This document shows, in pieces, positions 57,592 to 64,000 of a stretch of DNA of 64,000 nt; the stretch's first letter is position 1; every line of letters begins with the position of its first letter. The notes below the pieces were generated by a model, which was given only the letters and a program-made list of their open reading frames with translations, was not told the origin of the DNA and did not search any database. This DNA comes from Francisella adeliensis (GTDB lineage: Bacteria; Pseudomonadota; Gammaproteobacteria; Francisellales; Francisellaceae): NCBI RefSeq assembly GCF_003290445.1, contig NZ_CP021781.1:1550001-1614000 (forward strand). Reading direction: 5' to 3'. Made by a program: the position numbers and the translations under genes.

Positions 57592-59000
57592 ATTTTTTTA
57601 CCAAAAACTTTCATCATAAATCTAACAATTTTTTTTACTTTAGGACTATAAAGTGTTGGCGTAAAATAACTACCTGCAACTCGTTTATTTAGCTCACTAA
57701 GTGTTGGATACGCAACAATATGCGATGTCATAGCTTTTATTTTAAGCTTATTTTTAATAGCTATAGTCCATTGAATTATTAGCTCACTAGAGCTTTTACC
57801 AACGATAGTGGCTGACAATATATATCCCTTTTTATCAACAGCAACTTTAACTAACCCTTTAGTGTCTAATCCTGCTTGAGCTCTATCATTATCAGAGTAA
57901 GAGATCTCTAGAATTTTAGCTCCTTGCTTAATTGCTTGCTCTATAGATATACCGACATGAGCTATCTCAGGTGTTGTATATATTGACCATGGTAGGCTTG
58001 TATAACCAACTTTTGCTGGAAGCTTAAATAAAACATTTTGAATAACTATACCTGCTTGATACCCTGCTACATGAGTAAACTGATACCCTCCTGTTACATC
58101 ACCAATAGCAAAAATATTTTTATGATTTGTGCGTAACCTATTATCAACAACGATTCCTTTTTGAGTATAGTTGATATTTGCATCATCAAGACCCAGTTTA
58201 GAAAGATTTGGTTTCCGTCCAGCAGCTACAAGTATATCTGAACCAGTAAACTTCTCTCCATTACAGTAAATAACTTTTTCATTATTTTCAGTGACAACCT
58301 TCTCAATGTCAGCCTTTGTAATAATTTTAATACCTTGGCTTTTTAGTTCACTTATAACAATCTCTCTACAATCTTTTTCAACCATCGTTAGTACACTATC
58401 AGATACTTCAAAGACTGTAACTTCACAACCTAAAAGAACATGTGCTTGAGCAAGTTCTATACCGATTGGACCACCTCCAATTACAAGTAAATGCTTTGGT
58501 TTATCAGCAACTTCAAATATAGTTTCATTAGTGAGATACTCTACTTCATTTAAACCATTGATAGGTGGAATACTTGCACTCGAGCCTGTTGCAATAACTA
58601 TATATTTTGCCTTGATAATCTTATCACCTGCTTTCACAGTATGACTATCAACAACCTCTCCAAAATCCTGAATAACCTCAACGCCTAAACCTTCAAATCG
58701 CTCAACCGAGTCATGTGGTTCAATTTTTGCTATTACGCTTTTTACATGTTGCTGAATTTTTTTATAGTCCGCATTTATACCTAATACCTCTATACCTAGA
58801 TTTTTCGCTTTTTGAGTATTTGCAATAACTCTTGATGCTTCAATCATAGCTTTTGAAGGCACACAGCCATAGTTTAAACAATCGCCACCCATTTTAGAGC
58901 CTTCACATAGCACAACTTTTGCACCCATTTGAACAGCACCTGCAGCAACGGATAATCCCCCTGAACCTGCTCCTATTACACAAATATCAGTTTTTATCAT
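57585..59000 (-). CDS. Mercuric-reductase/lipoamide-dehydrogenase-like flavoprotein
   Basis: The 471-residue FAD/NAD(P)H disulfide oxidoreductase has VIGAGSGGLSVAAG near 9-22, the redox pair GGDCLNYGCVPSK near 39-51, the NAD loop VIGGGPIGIELAQ and the dimer domain. Where lipoamide dehydrogenase has a catalytic His (HPTxxE), this protein reads AYPTLSE, as in MerA-like reductases of unknown substrate. There is no MerA cysteine pair at the C-terminus. Coupling to a TVP38 gene (4-base overlap) is seen in other bacteria too. Confidence 0.85.
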   Translation of the reverse strand: MIKTDICVIGAGSGGLSVAAGAVQMGAKVVLCEGSKMGGDCLNYGCVPSKAMIEASRVIANTQKAKNLGIEVLGINADYKKIQQHVKSVIAKIEPHDSVERFEGLGVEVIQDFGEVVDSHTVKAGDKIIKAKYIVIATGSSASIPPINGLNEVEYLTNETIFEVADKPKHLLVIGGGPIGIELAQAHVLLGCEVTVFEVSDSVLTMVEKDCREIVISELKSQGIKIITKADIEKVVTENNEKVIYCNGEKFTGSDILVAAGRKPNLSKLGLDDANINYTQKGIVVDNRLRTNHKNIFAIGDVTGGYQFTHVAGYQAGIVIQNVLFKLPAKVGYTSLPWSIYTTPEIAHVGISIEQAIKQGAKILEISYSDNDRAQAGLDTKGLVKVAVDKKGYILSATIVGKSSSELIIQWTIAIKNKLKIKAMTSHIVAYPTLSELNKRVAGSYFTPTLYSPKVKKIVRFMMKVFGKKIC

Positions 59001-59716
59001 AACTCTGCCTTTTGAACTTTCTTTTTAAACTTCTTCATGAAAATTGGAAATAATGATAATAGTGCAAGTGCTACTATTGGTAATATAAATTGTGGTGCGA
59101 ATATAATACCTAAATTAATATCTCCGCCCTGCTTCAACACAAAACCAAGACTTGTACCAACCCACACATATATTGCACTTCCTGGAATTATCCCCAAAAG
59201 TGTTGCCCAAAAGAAATCTTTAAACTTAATATCTAATACGCCCGCTGCAATATTTATTACAAAAAATGGAAATATAGGTATCAGTCTTAAAACAAGTAAG
59301 TAATTAAAAGCATCTTTTTCAAATCCAGCTCGCATTTTTTCTATGCTTCCACCAGCTTTTGACCTTAGTGACTCACCAAACGCTGTTGTAACTGCAAAGT
59401 AAACTAAACAAGCTCCAAAAGTCGCTGAAAGCACGACTAATATTGAGCCAAATAAAGCACCAAACAAAAGTCCACCTAGTAAAGTCATAACCGTCGCACC
59501 AGGTATAGAAAAAGCTACGACTAAAACATAAGTCACTAAGAATATAAATGATGCTAATAAAAAATTATTAGCTGTATACGTTAGTAGACTTTGATAATTC
59601 TCTTTAAGAGCATTCAATGACAAATAGTTTTGCCCACCAAAACTAAAAAAAAGAATAATCCCAAGCAGTAGAACTATAATTGGTAAAAATTTGTATTTAT
59701 TTTTATCTTGTTTCAT
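58997..59716 (-). CDS. TVP38/TMEM64 (SNARE-associated/DedA-like) membrane protein
   Basis: The 239-residue protein has about five membrane helices. The VTT-domain motif GATVMTLLGGLLFGALFG lies near 70-90, and FNYLLVLRLIPIFPFFVINIAAG near 130-150 includes the conserved Arg and Pro. The family includes lipid scramblase-like proteins and quinone- or metal-linked partners. It starts the operon TVP38-flavoprotein-CDP-alcohol transferase-small membrane protein. Confidence 0.87.
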   Translation of the reverse strand: MKQDKNKYKFLPIIVLLLGIILFFSFGGQNYLSLNALKENYQSLLTYTANNFLLASFIFLVTYVLVVAFSIPGATVMTLLGGLLFGALFGSILVVLSATFGACLVYFAVTTAFGESLRSKAGGSIEKMRAGFEKDAFNYLLVLRLIPIFPFFVINIAAGVLDIKFKDFFWATLLGIIPGSAIYVWVGTSLGFVLKQGGDINLGIIFAPQFILPIVALALLSLFPIFMKKFKKKVQKAEL

Positions 59717-59758
59717 TTAGGTTAATATATAAATTATAATATAACTATATCCTACACT

Positions 59759-60322
59759 ATGTTAAATAAAACTCACCTGCTTTCTTTGATTCAAGTAAAT
59801 AAATTTTCTTCAGTTAAAACTTTTTGTGCTCAAGAAATAACCACTCCGATAGGCACAATTCTAGCTATTGCTGATAATGACCTTTTATATTATTCAAGCT
59901 TTATAAATGAAAGCTCTATCCAAATAATAAGAAATCTTCTTAATAACTACAATGGCAAACTTTCACTACAATCGAATAAAATACTTGAGTTAACCAAACA
60001 TGAGCTAAACAGTTATTTTGATAACAGTCTTAAGAAATTTACGATTCCCTTAAAACTTACAGGCACAGAGTTTCAAGTAAAATGTTGGCAAGAACTATCA
60101 AAAATACCTTACGGTAAAACTATTAGCTATTTAGATGAAGCTATGAATATCGGTAAACCAACTGCTTTTAGAGCTGTAGCAAATGCAAATGGTAAAAACT
60201 TGTTCCCAATAATAATCCCCTGTCATCGAGTGATAAACTCTAATGGCAAAATTGGTGGCTATACAGGAGGTATTGAGAAAAAAATCTTTCTGTTAAATAT
60301 AGAAAAAGCACTAACTATATAA
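59759..60322 (+). CDS. ogt: Methylated-DNA--protein-cysteine methyltransferase
   Basis: This suicide repair protein removes O6-alkyl groups from guanine. The 187-residue protein has the active-site IIPCHRVINSNG near 156-167, the helix-turn-helix segment GKTISYLDEA, and the arginine finger FRAVANANGKN. Its last 8 bases overlap the convergent MFS gene. It diverges from the TVP38 operon across 42 bases. Confidence 0.93.
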   Translation: MLNKTHLLSLIQVNKFSSVKTFCAQEITTPIGTILAIADNDLLYYSSFINESSIQIIRNLLNNYNGKLSLQSNKILELTKHELNSYFDNSLKKFTIPLKLTGTEFQVKCWQELSKIPYGKTISYLDEAMNIGKPTAFRAVANANGKNLFPIIIPCHRVINSNGKIGGYTGGIEKKIFLLNIEKALTI

Positions 60323-61544
60323 CGACCTTCTTTCTAAGACTATACTCATACATTAAAACACCAACTAGAGAAACAACTCCAGCAAATACAACCATATATA
60401 CAGGTATCATCAAGCTATTTGTGATAGATACAAGGTAAATAGTCAGTGCTGGAACACCTGATGAAAACACCAGATAACCTAAATTATAAGCTAGACCATA
60501 GCCACGGCATTTATATTCATACCTAAATAACTCAGGTATCAAGACATTATAAGTTGAAGCAAAAAATCCCATAATTATAGACATAACAATAAAACAAGAA
60601 TATATGTTTTTATCTAACAAAATATTCTTATATAACAATGGTGTAATAGCCAAACTTAAAAGCACGAGTAAAACAAACATTTTAGTCCTACAAACATAAT
60701 CACTTATATAGCCACCAATCACACAACTAATAGCCATAATTATAGAGCCGCTTAACAATACTCCTGAAACATCAAACTTAGAGTTTAAATAAAGCTTATA
60801 AAATGTTGGTAAAAACATATATAGCTGAGTTGTTAGCATTGCAATACAGGCAACTAGAGCTATTCCAATAGCTATTTTCTGAGTTAGTTCACCAAAACTA
60901 GATTTTTTAGAATCATCATCCAATATAACTTGAGGTAAATCTACGATCCCTCGCCTTAAAAAGAATAGTATAAAAGTAAATACTGCACCTAAAAAGAAAC
61001 CTATTCGCCAGCCATAATTATCAATAAATGCCTCACTGGTATAATGATACAACAAAAATAAAACTAATGACGTCATCATAATACCTATACTTAGGCAACA
61101 AAATACTAAACTCGTTACTAGCCCTTTTCTTTTAGGATAATTTTCAACTATATAAATGACCGAAACCGGAATCTCAGCACCTATAGCTAAAGATTGGATA
61201 CAACGCAAACTTACAAAAAGCACAGTTGCTAATATACCTATATGCTCTACAGTTGGTAAAAAAGCCAATGCAAGCGTTGAAAAAAACAGCAAGAACATAT
61301 TAAGTCTTAAAATAAATGCCCTACCTTTTTTATCTGCTAAATACCCGAATCCCCATGCACCTAATGGTCTAACTAAATACCCTACTATAAATACTGAAAA
61401 TACTAATAAAGTACTACTCACACTACTAGATTCATTAAAGAACTTCTGACCAATAGTTACTGCAAAAACTGAGTATATTGCTAAATCATAATACTCAAAA
61501 GCCGCACCTAATGTTGTAAAGAGTAACTTACTATATTTTTTCAT
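60315..61544 (-). CDS. MFS transporter (Fpt/metabolite:H+ symporter type)
   Basis: The 409-residue carrier has twelve membrane segments. Its start LFTTLGAAFEYYDLAIYSVFA and the loop GYLADKKGRAF between helices 2 and 3 are typical of the ProP/metabolite:proton symporter branch. Francisella has a group of these called phagosomal transporters (Fpt), thought to import amino acids in host cells. The substrate cannot be read from the sequence. Confidence 0.8.
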   Translation of the reverse strand: MKKYSKLLFTTLGAAFEYYDLAIYSVFAVTIGQKFFNESSSVSSTLLVFSVFIVGYLVRPLGAWGFGYLADKKGRAFILRLNMFLLFFSTLALAFLPTVEHIGILATVLFVSLRCIQSLAIGAEIPVSVIYIVENYPKRKGLVTSLVFCCLSIGIMMTSLVLFLLYHYTSEAFIDNYGWRIGFFLGAVFTFILFFLRRGIVDLPQVILDDDSKKSSFGELTQKIAIGIALVACIAMLTTQLYMFLPTFYKLYLNSKFDVSGVLLSGSIIMAISCVIGGYISDYVCRTKMFVLLVLLSLAITPLLYKNILLDKNIYSCFIVMSIIMGFFASTYNVLIPELFRYEYKCRGYGLAYNLGYLVFSSGVPALTIYLVSITNSLMIPVYMVVFAGVVSLVGVLMYEYSLRKKVVI

Positions 61545-61604
61545 AACAATTTAGAGGAATAATCTTGCTGGTTATATTAATGACTGAACTATTTTAAACA
61601 ACTA

Positions 61605-62921
61605 TTATCTAGCAAAGAAGCTTTTTTTTAGATAAACCTTAAGAGGTAAATACAGAAATACTGTTCGAGCTACATAGAATATTAACAACGAAATCCATAA
61701 CCCATAATTTTGAAAACCAGAAAGTAAGTAAACACTTAGCAAATAGACTATAGCTGACAAGACCATTGCATTTCTCATAACTGTTGTTTTAAGCAACCCT
61801 ACAAACACCCCATCTATCCAAAAACTGAAACTTGCAACCAACGGTAATGCTATAGAGAACATTATGTAATTATTAATCTGAATTTTCACACTTTCAATAG
61901 AAGTAAATAAACCTATAATCTGCTCAGAAAAAATCCCATAAAAACAAGTCAAAGCAAATGCTATGGCTATACATTGAATAAATGTTTTATTTATAATTTC
62001 ATTAAATTTATTCTGACTTTTCTCAACATATGCCGAAGCTACTAGCGACTCCGTCACATTTGCTAAAGCATCTAAAAACAATGCTACAAATAATCCAACT
62101 TCCATTAATATGGTATTTGCAGCAAGTACATCTTTGCCATAATGACTCGAAAATAAGTAAAAAGAATTAAATGCTAATAGCAAACATACCGAACGAATAA
62201 ATATATTTGTATTTAATTTTAAAAAAGGTGTGTACTCTGAAAATTTCAAAAAATCTGACTTATATATAACTTGATTAAACTTAACACCTTTAGCAGAAAA
62301 GTACCTACATGCCACAACGCTCAAAAACACAAAATTTATAAAATATGAAAATACCAATGATAATGCTATCCCTATGACATTAAAATCATAAACCTTAACA
62401 AATATAAGACTAAAAGAAATCCCACTTGCCATCAAAATCAAAGAACTTTTAAGCACCACCTTTGTATGGTTTATACCAATGAAAAATCCTATAAAAATAT
62501 AGTTTAATAGTGCAAACCAGAGTGTATATATTCCAATATTATAAAAAGCTATAAAAAGCTTTTTTACTTCGTTATCAACACTAATGACCTTCAATAAAAA
62601 TAATAAAATAAACGGTTTAATAACATAAACAAATACCGACAATATCACTGCAATAATACTCGCACGCATAACTAATATAGCCAACTCTGTGTCTCTATCA
62701 TCACTAATTGGAGTTTGAGCAACTAATCCAGTAATGCTCATCCTAAAAAATGCAAATAAAAAACAAATTACTGTAATTACGGATACTCCTAACCCCGTAG
62801 CGGCTAGGTAACTACTACTATGCAAATGTCCAATTAATGCTGTATTTACCATACCAACAACTGGCAAAGTCGTATTTGAAAGCATCAATGGTAATGACAA
62901 TAGAAATATCTTTTTATGCAT
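61605..62921 (-). CDS. MATE-family efflux protein (DinF-like)
   Basis: The 438-residue protein has twelve hydrophobic segments and the MATE start LSLPLMLSNTTLPVVGMVNTALIGHL. The internal repeat in the second half has LVASFSFWIDGVFVGLLK. Members of the NorM/DinF group export organic cations or toxins by H+ or Na+ antiport. It lies 60 bases upstream of the MFS gene on the same strand, so co-transcription is possible. Confidence 0.85.
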   Translation of the reverse strand: MHKKIFLLSLPLMLSNTTLPVVGMVNTALIGHLHSSSYLAATGLGVSVITVICFLFAFFRMSITGLVAQTPISDDRDTELAILVMRASIIAVILSVFVYVIKPFILLFLLKVISVDNEVKKLFIAFYNIGIYTLWFALLNYIFIGFFIGINHTKVVLKSSLILMASGISFSLIFVKVYDFNVIGIALSLVFSYFINFVFLSVVACRYFSAKGVKFNQVIYKSDFLKFSEYTPFLKLNTNIFIRSVCLLLAFNSFYLFSSHYGKDVLAANTILMEVGLFVALFLDALANVTESLVASAYVEKSQNKFNEIINKTFIQCIAIAFALTCFYGIFSEQIIGLFTSIESVKIQINNYIMFSIALPLVASFSFWIDGVFVGLLKTTVMRNAMVLSAIVYLLSVYLLSGFQNYGLWISLLIFYVARTVFLYLPLKVYLKKSFFAR

Positions 62922-63093
62922 CTTTTGTGAAAATAAGTTTTACAGACTACATTGATTATACATATAGGTAATCTAATAACAAAAGTTCTTAATAACTTAA
63001 GTTAATAAGACTTGATATTGTTGTTAATTTTAGATAGTTGTATGCAATTTTTGATAACCATTAAAAATAAAAAGTAATGTTACTATTGAGCAT

Positions 63094-63154
63094 GGAAACA
63101 GTTAATTATATATCTTTAATGTAATTTACAGTTTTAATAATTATTACTGTTTCC
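63094..63154. repeat. Inverted repeat upstream of the secreted protein gene
   Basis: Perfect arms GGAAACAGT (63094-63102) and ACTGTTTCC (63146-63154) are extended inward by imperfect AATTAT/ATAATT pairing over 61 bases. It may be a hairpin, a repeat-element copy or a regulator site. It has no T-run. Confidence 0.4.
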
Positions 63155-63167
63155 TGGTGACTATAAT

Positions 63168-63197
63168 TTGTAATCTTCATTTTTATAGTCCTATAAT
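63168..63197 (+). promoter_or_regulatory. Promoter of the secreted carbohydrate-binding protein
   Basis: TTGTAA (63168-63173, 4/6) and a perfect TATAAT (63192-63197) are 18 bases apart, 55 bases before the ATG at 63253. Confidence 0.5.
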
Positions 63198-63209
63198 GAA
63201 TGTGTAAGC

Positions 63210-63227
63210 ATAAATGTTTACATTTAT
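63210..63227. promoter_or_regulatory. Operator-like palindrome in the leader
   Basis: ATAAATGT and ACATTTAT are perfect 8-base arms around TT. It starts about six bases after the predicted transcription start, a typical repressor position. Confidence 0.45.
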
Positions 63228-63252
63228 TAATAACCTTGTAAGGAGAATTCTT

Positions 63253-64000
63253 ATGAAAGTAAAATATAAAATACTGTCAATAGTTACTACAGTTTTGATG
63301 GGAACATCAGGGTACTCTGCTGAAGTATGGTCTACTAATAATTTAGGCTCATATAACGCTGGTGATAAAGTGGAATTAGATGGTAAAACTTATCAATGTA
63401 AAGCATGGCCAGCAAGTGGTTGGTGTAAAATAGCTGCATATAAACCTAATGGAGCATATGGAAGTGATGCTTGGAATAAAATTTCAGATACCACCACAAA
63501 TGATGATAGTTCCGGCGATTCAAATAATGATGACAATAGCAATACTGATAGTGATGACAATGCTAACAATACCGGCTCAGAAGCTTGTCCTGCAATGCCA
63601 AACCAAGTTGATGATTTTAAACCTCAAGGCCCAGGCAACTGGAATGGCTATGCTAAAGATGCCTTTGTAAGATTTGAAGGTGCTATATATAAATTAACAG
63701 ATTGGTGGACAGCTTCATCTCCAAAGCAAGATCCAGACTGGAAACTATGTGAAGCTGGTCAAGCTCAAGAAAAAGCTACTTTAAGTATAAAGATAAATAG
63801 GCCTAGCTTTATAAATGAGAGTGAATCTCCAAGCGTTATTGTATTTAAAAATGAAAACTCAAATCAAATCGAGGTTGCAGAAATAACTGATGCAAAGTGG
63901 GATACTCCTTTTAACCTAGAAGTACCAGCTGGCGACTTACAAATATTTGTGCCAGCCATTGATGGCAATACAGGTTCTGCTGATAATGCTAATATTACAA
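63253..64000 (+). CDS. Secreted carbohydrate-binding (chitin-binding-like) protein, C-terminus cut by window edge
   Basis: The frame is open to the window end and shows 249 residues. A signal peptide (MKVKYKILS.., cut after GYSA near 23) is followed by a CBM5/12-type module: EVWSTNNLGSYNAGDKVEL, then KTYQCKAW with aromatic residues through about 75. A disordered Asp/Asn/Ser linker covers about 78-112. A second, similar aromatic module (YAKDAFVRFEG.., LTDWWTASSP) extends to about 168, and the start of an Ig-like beta domain follows. AAGGAG is an ideal ribosome site. The module type suggests chitin or GlcNAc polymer binding; any catalytic domain would lie beyond the window. Confidence 0.78.
   Translation, partial: MKVKYKILSIVTTVLMGTSGYSAEVWSTNNLGSYNAGDKVELDGKTYQCKAWPASGWCKIAAYKPNGAYGSDAWNKISDTTTNDDSSGDSNNDDNSNTDSDDNANNTGSEACPAMPNQVDDFKPQGPGNWNGYAKDAFVRFEGAIYKLTDWWTASSPKQDPDWKLCEAGQAQEKATLSIKINRPSFINESESPSVIVFKNENSNQIEVAEITDAKWDTPFNLEVPAGDLQIFVPAIDGNTGSADNANIT

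Larger units (their letters stand above)
62922..63252. other. 331-base regulatory gap before the secreted binding protein
   Basis: No gene is seen. The region holds a large inverted repeat (63094-63154), a promoter for the downstream gene (63168-63197) and an operator-like palindrome (63210-63227). The 170 bases next to the MATE gene are AT-rich and otherwise featureless; they should contain the MATE promoter. Confidence 0.5.

Noticed and set aside
1-64000. tRNA, rRNA, CRISPR, prophage and transposase genes
   Set aside because: I scanned the intergenic gaps for T-loop signatures, spaced repeats and transposase-like frames and saw none; a tRNAscan or CRISPR finder run would be decisive.

Overview
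The window is a 64 kb stretch of AT-rich chromosome (roughly one third G+C by eye) from a Francisella-type gammaproteobacterium. Several genes point there: a FopA-type OmpA-family porin, an LpxF-type lipid A 4'-phosphatase, a NadV nicotinamide phosphoribosyltransferase, an MFS carrier of the phagosomal-transporter type, and the run yceD-rpmF-plsX-fabH-fabD-fabG-acpP-fabF. FopA differs at many positions from the F. tularensis protein as I remember it, so a Francisella other than F. tularensis, or a close relative, is more likely. Almost everything is chromosomal core. I see no rRNA, tRNA, prophage, intact insertion sequence or CRISPR array.

Layout. 1-3193 (minus) holds division and cell-wall genes ftsW (cut by the window edge), murD and mraY. 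3276-4865 is a PEP-carboxykinase-like gene, divergent from glnS. 6952-11756 (minus) carries fopA, glpX, an alpha/beta hydrolase and a LysP-type lysine permease; the permease is preceded by a recognisable lysine riboswitch. Then come lpxF (-), ftsK-lolA (+), ung and a YdcH-like gene (-), a double-SIS protein and nadV (-). Next is an arginine/ornithine/citrulline cluster (-): arginase with two frameshifts, ornithine cyclodeaminase, an HAAAP-family permease and a CtlX-like hydrolase. 24672-31681 (+) holds gpmI, serS, a histidine-rich small protein, a ROK sugar kinase, a DUF2254 protein and an orphan flippase. 31674-33940 (-) holds a periplasmic repeat protein with a small membrane partner, and metK. 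metK and rpsP-rimM (+) start from back-to-back promoters that share a palindrome.

35339-42088 (-) is a compact sugar-phosphate operon in transcription order tkt-gap-pgk-pyk-fba. 42231-48572 (+) is the ribosomal L32/fatty-acid synthesis cluster, with clear terminators after acpP and fabF. 48648-53582 (+) holds a YciI-like protein, a TsgA-like carrier, a YeiH-like exporter, suhB and rsmB. 53566-59716 (-) holds a GNAT acetyltransferase, murE, glyQ and a four-gene membrane/redox/phospholipid operon. The end holds ogt (+), an MFS carrier and a MATE exporter (-), and the start of a secreted two-module carbohydrate-binding protein (+) running off the edge.

Points most worth a second look are: the PEPCK homologue that has lost most of its catalytic metal and substrate ligands; the in-frame palindromic insertion in murE; the structured leader before metK; the small protein with about 20% histidine; the paired repeat proteins; and the broken arginase beside a citrulline-hydrolase-like gene that could supply ornithine instead.
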